Positions 37,771 through 50,971 of a stretch of 64,000 bases of DNA are shown here, piece after piece. Below the pieces are notes generated by a model. The model had not been told where the DNA came from. It did not search any database and worked only from the letters and a program-made list of their open reading frames with translations. Every line of letters starts with the position of its first letter. Position 1 is the stretch's first letter. The position numbers and the translations under genes are program-made. This DNA comes from Pithys albifrons albifrons (taxonomy: Eukaryota; Chordata; Aves; Passeriformes; Thamnophilidae), in NCBI RefSeq assembly GCF_047495875.1, contig NC_092473.1:16412388-16476387 (forward strand), in the 5' to 3' direction.

Positions 37771-40540
37771 CCCCTTCCTGCGGCATGTGGGGGCTGCAGT
37801 GTGGGAGCGCTCGTCTTGCGAGGGTCAGCGCTGAGGGGTTTGCTGTTTGTGGTGCTGCTGGCAAACCTCTCCTGGGAAGTGAACATTCGTCTCCTGGCTG
37901 GAGTCCAGGAGCTCACTCGGCACCATGGCGAGCATCCTCCCTTCCTCCCTCCCTTCCTTTTTCCCTCCTTCATGCCCCACATGTTGTAGTGTGGTGCCAG
38001 GTGGTCCCAAAGGCCCCCAGGGTGCAGCTGTGGCTGGACCAGCAGAGTCAGTGTTAGTCCTGTGCTTCCCCTTGCTCTCTTTCCCTGACATGTTCATACC
38101 GGAGGGTCAGCCCTGTGGGATGGTGTTAACAGAGCACCTGGCACAGACAATGTGTTTCCAAAACAGCAAATTGCCCCTGCAAACGGTTCAGGGATGCTGT
38201 CCTGTCCCCTGGCAAGTCCTGTGGGCTGCGGCTCCAGTGTTTGGCACAGACACTGCGGTGCTGCCGCCGGCCTCGGGAGCCTTCAGCAGAGCTGTCCATG
38301 GGAGCCTCATCCACAGTGTCTCCTACTCCAGCCTGTCCTCTCCTGTTAACATCCAGTTTGTGTTCCAGAGCTCCTCACTGCGTTGGGAGAGCCTGAAGCT
38401 CGGCCGTGTTCCTGCCAGGCAAGGATCATGGGGTGATGGCAGTGGTACCAGGGCTGGGAGCTGAACCTGGGCTGGCAGGGGGCTCCTGAGGAGCAGGGCT
38501 GTGCAGAGGATGCTGCTCAGGGGCTGGATCCTGCCCAGTGCATCAGATGCATCACTGGGCCAAGCCTGTGGCTTGAACAGAAATTGGAAAATAGGAGCCA
38601 CTTGTTCCTAATGCGTGCCCCTGAACAACTCCCCAGCAGGTCCTGTGCTTCTGTTCTCCAGGGGTTCATGGGGGTGTCTGGTCAGGCTGGGGCAGCATCA
38701 GGGCAGCTGAGCTCTGTCCTTTGCTCAGCCACAGACCTGGTGTGTGGCTCAGGACAAATCCTGGCTCCAGACTGACAGAGAAACATCCTCTGGATGTGCA
38801 TGGCAGGACCTTGACTGCCATTGTAGTCCCTGGCCATGCCTCTGCTGCTGTGTTTGCTGATAACCTGACCCACTGCCCAGCCTGGGGGATGCCCCACAGA
38901 GGGGGCTGGTGGTGGGAGGGGTGGTGGGCTGGTGTGCAGGTCTGAGCCCCTTTGTGTGGAGAGCATGAGAGGAGTAGGAATAGGGTCCTGTCCTGAGCAT
39001 TTGGGGGGCTCTGTGGGGCTGCAGGTTGTGGCCGTGTCTGGGGCCATGGTGGTAGGGACCCCTCTGCTGCCTTGCTCAGCTCTGTTGCAGCGAGTTGCTG
39101 TCTCTGTGTTCCCACTGCAGCCCAAGGGAGAGGTTGAGAATGGCCCTGGAGAATGGAGCTCATCAAGTTAGCGGTGCTGGCTGGGGCTTGACAGCGAGGT
39201 GAGGCTGCAGCAGCTCGGGGGCTGCTCTTCCCTTGCTGTGCCCTCCCAGTGTCCTGCCTGGCTGTGCTCGTGTGCTACAGGTGGGGCAGCTCCAGGTGAG
39301 CTCCTGAGCCTTCATAAGGTGGTTGCTGATTGACCAGTCTGGGGCTGCTTTGGCAGCCAGAGCCAGGTTTGGCAGGGACAGGCAGCCCCCAGCGTGGGCT
39401 GGTGCTCTGTCCCCGTTCTTCGGTCTGGTGGGTCTGGAGACGGCTCAGTGGGGACACCCTGGCGTGTCCCCCCGTGGTGCGTCACCCCCCTGTGTGCCAC
39501 CACCCCCGCCTGTCCCTGCAGCGGAGCGAGTGTCACATCGGCACAGACCCCTTTCCCCAGGGGGACTGGGGATGCCCAAGGGCTGCCTGGTGTCCTCTCT
39601 CCTTGCCAGGCTCCGATGCCCTGGGCTGCTGCTGCTTTCCTGGCCACTGACAGACTCCTGGTGCTGCCCTATAGGTGTTTGTTTAGAGATGCTGTGGGAG
39701 GGGGGGAAGAGCTGCTGGTGGCTTTTTGGGGAGGTCTGTTGGTGAGAGCTGGTGATGGAGAACATCCCTACCCTGCCTGGGGTTTGGTACTCCCGCCAGA
39801 TCTTTTTAAAAGTGGAGACAGTGGGGACCAAATAATGCTTGATTTTTTTCATCCCTACTTTAAAATAGCCTTAATGCACATGGAACAGCTTCTTGCTGAG
39901 TCCATGGCTCACAGATGATGGCTGCTGGGTGGCCAGCCCCCCGGGCCCCCCCCTCTGGTGGGTGCTGGTGCTGTGGGAGGGTGCAGAGCGTGGGGGGCCG
40001 GGGTGGAGCGTGGGGACTGTGAGTCAGAACTGCCCGTGCAGATGGAGCTGCTGCGATAACGCTGCCAGGGCTCCATGAGCAGAGGCTGGTGGTGCTGCCG
40101 TGGGTGGGTTCCAGCCCCCAGGGTCCCTCTGAACCCACCTCTGCTGCCAGCTGCTGAGGGTTGGGGGACAAGGTTCTCTTACGGGGGGGGTCTGGGAGAA
40201 TCCAAACCTAGACAGAGCCCCTCCCCTGTGTGATAGCTGTGGTGCTGAGCCTGCATTGTACTGCAGGAGGAAGTGGTTGAAATAATGAGATAAAGTCCAG
40301 TTGGCTGCTCTCTTCTGCTGGGGTACAGGGGAAGCAGCACAATCCCACATCCCTGGGACTCCAGAACCCTGCCTGCCATGGCTGAGGGAGCAGACCTGGC
40401 TCATGGGGGTTGTCTTCTGGCTCCCCACTACACAGGATCAGGGATAGAGATTTACCTCCTGCTGCCTGGGAGGTCCTGAGGTGTCTCATGGCCCCGGAGG
40501 CTCCAAAATGTCCTCGCTAATGTTTATCTGGTTTAGTTCA

Positions 40541-40703
40541 GAGAATCCTGAAATGATTTGGATTGGAAGGACCTTTTAATATCATCCAGTTCTAATGCTG
40601 CTGCAATAGGCAGGGGTGCCTTCTGCTGGACCAGATTGCTTCAAGCCCAATCCAACCTGGTATTGAACATGGATGAGGCATCCACAGCTTCTCTGGGCAG
40701 CCC
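40541..40703 (-). mobile_element. CR1 LINE 3' fragment
   Basis: gagaatcctgaaatgatttg, gattggaaggaccttttaat, ccaatccaacctggtattga and ccacagcttctctgggcagc match the reverse-complement CR1 tail with moderate divergence. Confidence 0.85.
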
Positions 40704-40942
40704 ACTGGTTGTGGGGGTCACACTGGACTGGGCTCTAACCCTTAAGCTGGGCCACAGGTGCCCAGCAGTGTGCTGGTGCCCAGCTGGGGCAGAGCCTGAC
40801 GTGCAACAGGAGAGAGGCCAGAGCTGGAGGGACAAGTGTCTTGAGATTGTCCTGAATACTTGGTTTGATTGGTGGCATAGACAGGTGGTGTGTTAATGTC
40901 AGGTGCTGTTTGTGCCTGTGTTTTAAGTGTTGCCAGGGCAAG

Positions 40943-40998
40943 TTTGTTTGGAAGGAACCTTAAAAACTACCTGGTTCAAGTTCATGCCATGGGTTCCT
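40943..40998 (-). mobile_element. Possible CR1 fragment
   Basis: tttggaaggaaccttaaaaa followed by ctacctggttcaagttcatg and ccatggg resembles the reverse-complement CR1 end. Short and diverged. Confidence 0.45.
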
Positions 40999-43422
40999 GT
41001 GCTTGGTCACTGGGGAAGTGTAGTGCTGGTGGTGCAGTCACAGAGGGGACATGGTCAGCTCTTCCTGTCAGAAACCCAGGGCTGTGCATGATGACACAAT
41101 TGGAACACTAAATAAATCCTCTATAGGCAGCTTCACCTTACCAGGACCCTGGCTAACTGCTGCTTTCACTTGCACTTAAATTGAGCTGTTTGCATTCCTG
41201 AGTGTTCAGGAAACCCTTCAAACATCATTCGGTGTATGGAGAACAAACCCTCCCAAGACTCTGCCAGCTCAAAATAAGCCTGAGGCAGCAGCAGGGAAGT
41301 TATTACTCTTCATATCGGACAAAAAAAAAAAGGTCCTGTTGTATTCATGATTATTTTTGGGTTTTGTGCTTCCTGAAAAGCCAAGGGACCATGCAGTGTT
41401 CTGGGGGTTTTTTGTGTTTTTTGTGTTTTTTTTAGAAATACACAGGGGAGCAAGATTACAGCCCATGCTGTCTCTTTAGCAGTTTATAAATGCTTCCAGC
41501 CTCTGCTGCTGGTAACTCTGTGTTCACAGTCTACTCCTGATGGTGTCTTGGTCAAAGAGCTTAAATTATGCACATTTGTAGGGCTGATGTTGAGCTCCAA
41601 GCCCTTGGCTCTCTGGTGATGAGATTCTGGAGGGAAGATGGGTGCCCTGTGATGGAAAGAATCAACACTTCTGGCCAGGGGTGCTTGAGAAGTTTCTCCC
41701 ATGTACAAGCTCCACTCTCTGCCCTCAATAGCTGATCTATAGGAGATGAGTGCATTGTCTCGCTGTGAGTGCTCAGCATAAAGTCCTCTTGCTGTTCTGC
41801 AGGAGCAAAAAGCAGCTCAGTCTTTGGATCTTCAGTGCCAGGGAAAATGAATTCTGATACCAGGATTGTGAAGCCTCTTGGCCAGAGGAGGCCTGGGATG
41901 AGCACAGCGAAATCCGTGCTGAAAGTGATGGATTCCAGTGTACTGCAGGTTCAGGAGAAGGCACAGGATTTTTGGGGCCCACCTGGACCCCCACCCTACG
42001 GTGCCTTGGGGCAGTTGGTGTGGTGGGGGCACCAGTGAGAGAGGATGGCTTTGGGTCTCCACTGAGATGGCATGGTAGGCACATGGCTGATCTGATCCCA
42101 TCATCCCAAGGTGCTCCAAGTAAATGCAGCTCCATGATTTATTCAGGAAACTGGTGGAACACCTGCCCCTTGTAGGAAAGGCTCCCAATCCCCTCACCTA
42201 ACCAAGTTGTCCCTGTCCCCAGTTTGGAGCCACCTCTGTGATTGCTCACCATGGCTCTGGAGCACCACTGAGGTGAATGTGACCCCAGCTCTTTTAGGGA
42301 CATAAGCCCATAACATTCCTAAATGGATCAGTGCAATTTTTTCCTACTATCCTGTCTAATGGGTAGATGGGAGCAGTGCAAGAGGCTCATTCCCACTGGG
42401 CAGCACCAGTGCTGTGAGAACTGGGTGGGCACCAGGCTGCAGGCAAAGCTGGAACTGGGACAAGGTGGGATGTGGGCACATGGCACTGGTAACAAGGGGT
42501 GATGTTGATGTTTGAATGGTGGAAGGCTCTTCCCCAACCTGGTGTCCCTGTGGCTTGTTGCCTGTTTGGAGGTACAGACAGTGCTCTCTGGGCATTGAGA
42601 CTCGGTCTCTGCTTTTGGAAATAAGGTAGTGCTCAGAATATTAAAATTTAAGGGCAAGTGGGGAGGATGTAAGGAAGAAAATGGAAGTGAAGTTCTCCTC
42701 TCTTCTTGAAGATAAGCAATAAAATCCAGCTTTAACTGTTACATTATTAGCACTTTAGGGACTGAGTTTTTATCTGCCTTGAACAGGATTAGTACGCTGT
42801 GACAAAGAGGAATGGCTTCAAAGCAGGCTGGCAGCATCTTCTTGGGCAGGGAGATACAAGAGTCATACTGGGCTGGTGGTGGGTTATCTGCCCTCTTCTT
42901 AATGCCTGACCTGTTCTTTGGTCAGCACCAATCCTGCTGGGATACCTCTCCATATTTCTCCCCCTTCTCAAGAGGCTGACCTGAAGTTTCAATTACAATA
43001 TTAAATTACCAGGTCACTAGAGTCAAAGTAGGCTGCCAAGTTTTTAATGATCTTCTCTTTCTTCTCATGTGGGGTTTTTTTTCCAAGCCTCCTTTCCATC
43101 TCTGCACTTTTAATTGAGACCATCTGTAATTTAACACATCGCCATAGAGAGTTGTGTAACTGGTGCAGGGTTTTAGGAGGACTCAGTGCTCATCCTCAGG
43201 GACTGCAGCAGCCTTCCACTGTCTTCCAGTGCCTTCGTAAGAAATCCAGAACTAATTGCCAAGACTGTTTAATCTGCTCCCTCGGGGCTTTGATTAATCA
43301 CAGAGTGCTTATTTTTCATCTCTCACTGGTGGAGATGCTGAGGGTGTCGTTGGGGGGCTGGGGCTGGTCCTGAAGGGTGTGTGGGTGTTTGTGAGCAGAG
43401 CTGGCTGCAGGCGCCAGGGATG

Positions 43423-43547
43423 GCACCAGGGATGTCCCCAGGGCCCCAGCCCTTTGCAAAGGCACCAGGGATGTCCCCAGGGCCCCAGCCCTTTGCAAAG
43501 GCACCAGGGATGTCCCCAGGGCCCCAGCCCTTTGCAAAGGCACCAGC
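43423..43547. repeat. 39-bp minisatellite, 3 full units plus a partial, intron 2
   Basis: gcaccagggatgtccccagg starts at 43423, 43462 and 43501, with a partial fourth unit at 43540; spacing is exactly 39 bases and the full units are essentially identical. Being a multiple of three, the period keeps several frames open on both strands; these frames are not genes. Confidence 0.95.
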
Positions 43548-46500
43548 TCAGTGGGTGCTGCAGTGATGTCCTCAGTGCCTATTCCCATTTGTCCAAGGTA
43601 CAAACTGAGTCTGTCCATCAATTCTGCATCTCAAGAAGTGTCTCCTCTGCCTGACCTTGGCCAGCACCTGCCTGCTCCTCCTCCAGTGCCTGTGATCCCA
43701 GATCATCAGTGTCCCTGCTTGCCTTGGGGCTGTTCCCTCCAGCCTACGCCATCCTCCCTGTGCTGACCCTTCTCTCCATGCCATGTTATGAGGCTCATGA
43801 TTGAGGCTTTTAAGAAACAGGTTAGAGGGGACTGTTAACATGGAAAGAACCAAATTCCATCTTGTAAAATTACCTGTTAGTGTTGCTGCAGTGTGTGACC
43901 TGGCTATAATTAAGGATGGGGGAACAGTGTGTTCCCCTCCTGTTCATTCAGGGCACCTGTTGGGGCTGGTGCGTGGGCAGCACATGCTGGTGAGTTCTGC
44001 TTTGTGTGGTTCTGTGCAGTGACACCTGGAACAGGGAATGGAGCAGAGGAGAAAGGTGTCTATGGGGAGACATTGGTGGCTTCGTTCTCATGAGTTTGAA
44101 CTTCCCTCCTGGCCCTGGCTGTGTCCCAGGGGCAGCTGGGTTTGGGGAGTGGGTGAGTGCTGCAATGTGGTGTTCACACACCCCATGGTCACCCCCATGC
44201 TGCAAACAGCCTCTCTGTGAGGATTCTGTCAGAGGCACTTTTTGGTGTCTCAGTAGCTCGTTTCGTGGTGGGACTCAGCTGTGGACCTGCATGGTCTGGG
44301 AACAGGCACGTGGTGAGTGGAAAGAGCAATTCCTGTAGGGTGTCTTTGGATGTTGGGATGATCTGCTTGCTGTTCAAAAGCAGCTTTTTTGTCCCAAGCA
44401 GCTTTTTTGATCCAAGCAATTTGGAGAGGAAGCAGGAGCTGGACTTTTGCCATGTCCTGGGTGGAGGAATTCACCGTCTGCCATGTCCGGTGAACTCTGT
44501 GCCAGGAAGAGCCACAAAATCCAGGCCAGCTGCATTGCCCGTGCTACTTCCTGGAGCAGCCCCTCTGCCTGGACAGCCCTGTCCTTTGGAGCCTGGATCA
44601 CCCTGTCCCTGGCATCCCAGACCACCCTCTGCCTGGGCAGCTCTGTCCCTTGCAGCCCGGAGGTGGCTTTAGGTGTTTCTCTGGCACACATGGTGGGAGA
44701 ATGAAGTTCTCTCCCTGATCCCAGCTCTGATGCTGTCATTGTCCCTGTCCCCACCCACTCCTCTTCCACTGCTGGGAATGATTGATGTTCCTCATCCCGC
44801 CTGGCTCCAGCACATTCATTGTCATGCAGAGGATGTTGTCAATTCATTATGGTATTTCATGGAAAAGCTGAAGGCAGTTTTGGGTGTTTTGTTCATGTGG
44901 GCTCAAGTCCTTCTCAAAGCACGTGGCTGGGCTCAAAATACTCAGCCCCTTTCAACAAGAGAAGAGGAATGTTACAGATATCCCTTTCAGGAGCAGCCAG
45001 TAGAGCCTTCCTCCCCCTCCTGCTCCGCACAGCTGCTGGGGCTGGTTCTGCTGTCACACTGCAGGCACTGGATTCACTTGAGTTTTGCTTGAGTTTGGTT
45101 GGCAAGGTCTTACCTCGAGAAGCTGCAGGTGTTGGTTGTACCCCAGCTCTGACACCTGAATGCTTCTAGAGCTCAGCCATGCATGGTGATGGTGCCTGTG
45201 GGAGCCATCCGAAGCCTGTGGCAGCATGAGGACCACCCCAGACCTTGCCCACAACTCACTTCCTACTGGAATGCATTTTCCTCCCCATCCCAGGGTCTCA
45301 ATAGCAAAGAAATGTTTCTGAGGAGCCCTAAAACTCTGAGCTCATGAAGGGATGGGGTAAACTGGGCTTTGGGTTCTTGCCCAATTTTGGAAGCTGTGGC
45401 AATTCCTGCTGCTGGAGCCCAGTCTGAGCTGGGCTGTGCTGTGCCCCTGGGGCTGGGGGTCCTGGTGGGCTCCCAGAGCTGCTGCCAGCACGGTGGGCTC
45501 CCAGCACAGCTGGTGGCTCTGCAGCTGCCGCTCGGCGTGTCGCGCCGGCCAGGAGCACACACAGCCCTAAATTATTCAGTCTGAAAGTGAATCTCTGTTA
45601 CAGCTCGGTATGGGAGAAATGCTGATGAAGTATTTAAATTCTGAGCTGATTTTCTCGGAGCTGGGACAGGCTCTCTAATGTAAAATTAATGTCTTTGTGT
45701 CTCTGGAAATAGCTGCCAGTCCCAGAGTGGGTGTGCTGCTGGCCGGTGGCATCGCAGGATGAGGGAGACTGAGCTCTTCTGCAGCAGCCTGGGCTTCTTG
45801 TTAAAGAGCCAACATTGCCCCATTCCCCTCCCAAGGAGCAAATGAGCAGAAGAGTGAAGGGTCAGTTTTCTTGGAATTTTCCCTGTAGAGTCAATGGGAT
45901 AAGTGAGCCTGCAGCTGGGTGTTGGGCAGATGAGAAGCCTAAATAAATTAGTGTTTGTCTGCCCTTTTCCTAACAGGGATTTACACAAAAAAGGTTTTCT
46001 ACTCTTCAGGCACATAGAGCCCATTGCTGAGCTTCTCATCTGGAAAGGCTTTGGTGGGCCAGGAGGAGCTGGAATATCCTCCTCTCCCTGCAAAAGGGGA
46101 TGTGGCAATGGCCAAGGGACTTGCAGAGACTGGGAGGCCCTGATCCCACACATATGTGTCCATGCTCTACCCCTCTCCAGCAGCCAGCTTGGAGTGAGTG
46201 GGGGGCAAAGCCCTGCTTGTTGTGTGGGATCTCAGGCGGTCCCTGCTCCGGCCAGCACTGCCGGAATCTCCCGGAGAGCAGAAGGAACAGTGCAAATGGC
46301 TTTTGTAATGGCTGGAAGGTTTTATAGCTTTAAAAAGATACATCCTGCTGCTTTTGCTTCAGAAATATCAGGAAATGCAGTTTTATCTCCCTAGCACTCA
46401 ATAACAGCTCTCCTAGCACTGGTTTGCCAGGCTGGGCATCCTCAAGTCTGTGGCAGAGGTTTCTGTGCCCCTCTGGTGTGGGATTAGCAGGTCTGGGGGA

Positions 46501-48427
46501 GAATCACTCCCTGGGATTGAAATCCTTGTAGCTGTTCAGGCAATCAGAGCCTTCTACAGAAACGAGCTCAGCAGACCTCAAAGGAGAAGCCTCATGTCTT
46601 GTGCTATCCATTGCCCCCCACCTTTTCCTTAAGGAAAGCAGCTGTTTCATTACCTGTAGGTATCCAAGCTGGGCAGAAATGCTCTTCTGCACTTCTTACC
46701 CCTGCACCCCACATCACCTTTTACTTGAATCAGTGACTGCTCCCCCTCTCCCTGGTCCCCAGTGGCCTCTGTCCTCTCCCTTAACCTTCCTGCTGATCCC
46801 GCTGCTGGGATGCTGCTGTGTCTGGGCCATGTGCCTAGTGGGGCAAATCAGCAATATTCCAGTGTCTTCAGGGGCCAGAAGTTTCTCATCATTCCTTGGG
46901 ATTGCTGCACTGCAATGGAGCAGGCACAGACCCAGGGAGGGTGGGATATCCCTGATATCCCCATCCCAGACCTGTTCCCAGGGATATCCAACAATCCCAG
47001 CAGACCATGGTTGTTTTTACTGTGTCTCTCTGGAGCTGACAATGGGAAAACTGCTGAAGTCTGAGGAGCTGAAGATACTTGTTGTGCTGTAAGAACCCTA
47101 CAAAACTTTTAACTAAAGCTGGGGATTAAATCCAAGGAGTGCAAATTTTAGCTCAGCTTCTCTCTGTGCTCTGAGTGGTTAAAAGCTGTAAAGTGCTGTC
47201 AGAAATTCAGGACTTCCCCTCCTGGAGCCCTTCTTTCCCCTTATTTTATGATTACCACGCTTCACTACCTCTGTTTGATGTCGTGAGTCTGATTTTTTTT
47301 TTAACATGGAGTGAAAAATCGTGGGCAGCTCTGGCAGTGCCACGTTTTGGTCCCTTGTCAGAGCACAGCCAGGCCAGTGCCTCTGACCCTGGGGGTTTGC
47401 CCAGCGTAGGTGGAGCAACACAAAAGAAATTTTTTTAAAATTATTTTTGATGTTTTTGTTTTCTTCAGTTTTGCTAATCTGAATTCCAAGCTGTTTCCTG
47501 AATCTGTTGTTAGTTGGGAAGTGGAGGCATTATCCAAATGAGAATATCCACAGGTTGGAAGGGAACAGCTACACACTGAGATATGCTCGAAATAATCTTT
47601 GAGCTTCGTGATACTGGGACCATCTGCCAAAGCTCGGCTCTGTCAGCTCCCTGGGGAGGGCTGAACTCCTCTCTGGCTTTGATTTTTAGATGAATCTTGC
47701 TTGAACCTTCTTCTGTCTCTGTTAACTCTCCATCTGTCTCCTTTGCTTGACGTGCTGGATCCAAGAGTGTTCCTGGTGCTTCCAGACCTCTCCCTGGCCT
47801 ACCGAGGGGGATGAAGGCTTCCCTTCAGTGGGAATGTGTTCTGGGAAGGGGTGAACTCGTGGGAGGCATCAGAGGTGACTTCACTGAATTATTCATTTTG
47901 TGAAGGACTCAAGAAAATTGATTATCCCCTTCTTCAGAACGTCAGGACAAGTAGTTCACACAATGAAATTAGAGCTACAAATGGAGATCACATGCAAGGC
48001 AGGGCTGCTCTGTGGGTTGCCAGGCAGGGTTCATTCCTGCAGGAAGCTGTTTCTCACAGCAGCTGGGCTTTGGGGAGGGCTGGATACCTTCCTGCAGCTA
48101 AGGATGTTCCATGTGGGAGATGAGGCTAATCTGATCTCGTGTGGCAGGCTGAGAGCGAGCAGGGGGCAGGACATGATTTATCACCCCATGCCAGTCTTGC
48201 TTTGTGTGCCAGGGCTGCCATGGATTTGTGCTCTCCCTTGGCTGTGGGCTGGTGCCAGGGTCCTGTGCAGAGGACCAAGAGCTGCTGTTGGGGCTGAAGG
48301 CAGCTTTGGGGCTCTCCTGGGTTTTTTCTGGGCTGTGTGGAGGTGCGAGGCTTTGAGTGGCCCAGAGCTGCAGCTTTTCTTCCAGTAACTGTGACCCTTT
48401 GCAGTCAGAGGCTGGTCAGACACTAAA

Positions 48428-48593
48428 CAGGCTCCCTAGGGCAGTGGTCACAACCCCAAGGCTGCCAGAGCTCAGGGACTGTTTGGACAACACTCTCAGG
48501 CACGTGATGGGACTCCTGGGGAGTCCTGTGCCCATCCAGGAGTTGAACTCGATAATCCTTGGGGGTCCCTTCCAGCTCAGGAGATTCTGTGAT
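48428..48593 (+). mobile_element. CR1 LINE 3' tail of a different subfamily
   Basis: ccctagggcagtggtcacaa, caaggctgccagagctcagg, ttgaactcgataatccttgg and gggtcccttccagctcagga end in gattctgtgat. The body differs from the other copies here (no gtccaaggccaggttgg segment). Confidence 0.78.
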
Positions 48594-48761
48594 CTGTTTT
48601 CTTTGCACAAGTTGATCCTTATCGCACAGCCATGGTATGGGCAAGGGCAGCTTCCCCTCTCTTGTGTGTAGCATTCCAAATATCTGATCCAAAGCCAGGT
48701 CAAAGTATGCTGGAGAAATAGGGCTCAAAATATGACAAAAGACCTGCTCTGAGCAGGACTG

Positions 48762-48913
48762 GCCACTGTGCCAGGGCCAGGTTGGATGCCAGGCTGGGGC
48801 TCTGAGCAGCCTGGTCTAGTGGATGGAGTCCCTGCCCGTGGCGGGGAGTTGGAATGAGATGAGCTTTGAGGTCCTTTCCAACCCAAAGCATCCCAGGATT
48901 CTCTGATTCTGTG
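48762..48913 (+). mobile_element. CR1 LINE 3' tail
   Basis: ggccaggttggatgccaggc, gagcagcctggtctagtgga, ggggagttggaatgagatga and gaggtcctttccaacccaaa, ending ttctctgattctgtg. Confidence 0.9.
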
Positions 48914-49327
48914 TGTCCTGGCAGTAGCAGCACCGGCAGGGGCTGCTTCTGTGCTGCTCTCCAGGGTGGGCTCAGCAATCTCAGGAATCTGCAAATAAAA
49001 TGGTGGCCTGAGCCTATCCTGGGCTTTGATATTCCCTGGAATACCCGTGGTTGTGCTGGACTGGCTCCCTGGGTAGCCTGATGCCAGTATAAGGAGCTCA
49101 AAGCTTTGCTGAAAGGCTTTCCCTGGGCAGAAGCTGCTGGCCTGGGAAGCATCTCGCATTCCAAGAGCACATCTTTGGGCATTGTATCTTTGGGCGAAGT
49201 GCCCAGCTGTCTGAGGGGAGAGGGAGCCTGTGAGGTGAGAGATGGCAGGGAAGCACTTTGATGTTTGTTTGCGCCTTGTGAAGAGGAGAGAAGGAAATAT
49301 TCTGCAGAAGGAAGGTGCCAGTGCAGG

Positions 49328-49392
49328 CGGTGGGCAGTGAGCGGCCGCGCTGCCCGCCGGGATCGGCAGCTGCCGGTGCCGAGCGCTCGCCA
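49328..49392. other. CpG cluster in intron 2
   Basis: About ten CpGs in 65 bases, including GCGGCCGC at 49341-49348, isolated in CpG-poor intron 3.3 kb upstream of exon 3. It could be a small unmethylated regulatory element; no start-site motif is visible. Confidence 0.35.
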
Positions 49393-50810
49393 CAGATTCT
49401 GCCTGCTGCAGGAGTTCTCAGCAGCCTTCCAAAACATGCAGGCAGCCAACTGCTCCCAACCCCACACTGCCAGATAAAGCTGTAATCCTCCAGCCTATCC
49501 CCCTGCATTCAGGGGAACTGCCTGGTTTGGCCATTGGCAGCCTGGAGCAGGTGGATGCTCTGCTGAGCTGCCCCAGCCACCCTCACTGTCCCGGCAAGTC
49601 CCTTCCCAAGGACGTCCCTTCCCCAGGATGTCCCTTCCCATGCTGGAGCTGCAGCCAGACATTTGCTTTGCAACCTTCAAACTCCTGGAACACATTTTGA
49701 TGAGGTTCTTCTGATTGGCAGGTTCTGGGATCAGTTTGGGAAACTGCTTTATGTTTTTCTGGAGGGTTTTTAAGCAGTGGTTTAAGCCAAGAAGCCTTTC
49801 AGAATGTCTGTGTGTGTGTATATATGTATATTTTAAGCAATATATTTTGTAGCATTTTCCAGCATTTTCCCTCTTTTTATCCTCCACAATAAGACTATTT
49901 TCTGGGGTTTGAAAATGCCCTGTTGCTGCTGTGGTTTCTTAGCCCTCAAACCCAACCTTCCAGGGGACCCTTCTTCCCCAAACTGTGTCGAAATCCCAGG
50001 CAATGAAGGTGTGTGATCTTGCCTTGATGCTTTGGTGCAGATTTCCTCAAATCTGAGACTGTTCTGGGGCTGGTATGAAAAAATGGGTGTTCCAGCAAGT
50101 CTCATAAGGCTGTGGAGACTTGCTGAGCTTGGGGGCTTTGCCCCTTGGATTCCATAGGGTGTGTATCCTAGCTCAGGACAGGGGTGTCTCTTGAGATCCC
50201 ATCAATGGAGCTGGCTCTGAAGGATAATTTAGGACCAGGAAACACTCTTGCATTATGCAGTAAGGAATGAGAAAGGTTAATCTTGCCTTCTTGTTATATA
50301 CAAATGACTTGGGACGTTTGTAGCTCAGCAGTGGGATTTGATAACTTTATTATCCAAATAATAAGATTTACAAATTAACTGTCTAATTAGCAACCTGGGA
50401 AAGCTGCTGCTCGTGCTGGGGTTTCTAAACTGACAAAGACATGGGCTTAAACTGCTGAAGTGTGATGAAAGCAGGAGGGCACAGCAGTGGAAAGATCTAT
50501 CAAAACTCCTTTCATCCAGTTGAGGGGGATGCATGTTTGGGAGCTGAGACAGGTTTACTGATGAGATCCTGTACCTGATTCGTTCTGTTGGCCCTTTTTT
50601 TCCATGGATGGAGCATTCACCTTGGCATGTGTGAAGTGTTCCAATGGATCTTCACAAGGCTTGTGGAGCTTCCTTTGAAGTGTTGTATGCAAAGCCCACA
50701 CCGCTGCCATCACCAGAGGACTCCAGTTTGCATTGGATAGGGAAGTGTTCTGCTCCACTGTCTTCCAATGGATTATCTTTACCGTCTATATTATCCTTAA
50801 AATCTGTTGT

Positions 50811-50971
50811 AGAATCCTGGAATGGTTTATGTTGGAAGGGACTCCAACTCCCTGCCATGGGCAGGGACACCTTCCACTAGCCCAGATTGGTCCAAGTCCC
50901 CTCCAACTTGACCTTGGACACGCCCAGGGATGGTCTTTAAGGTCCCTTCCCACCCAAACCTTTCAATTCAG
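50811..50971. mobile_element. CR1-derived fold-back: minus fragment joined to a plus 3' end
   Basis: 50811-50932 is a reverse-complement CR1 tail (gaatcctggaatggtttatg, ccatgggcagggacaccttc). At 50933 it switches directly to a sense CR1 3' end (tctttaaggtcccttcccac, ccaaacctttcaatt). The two ends are therefore imperfect inverted repeats of about 30 bases. Confidence 0.75.

Noticed and set aside
43790..43960. Possible CR1 or other LINE fragment (ggcttttaagaaacaggtta)
   Set aside because: Only a short word resembles a repeat tail and the rest does not extend, so it was not annotated.
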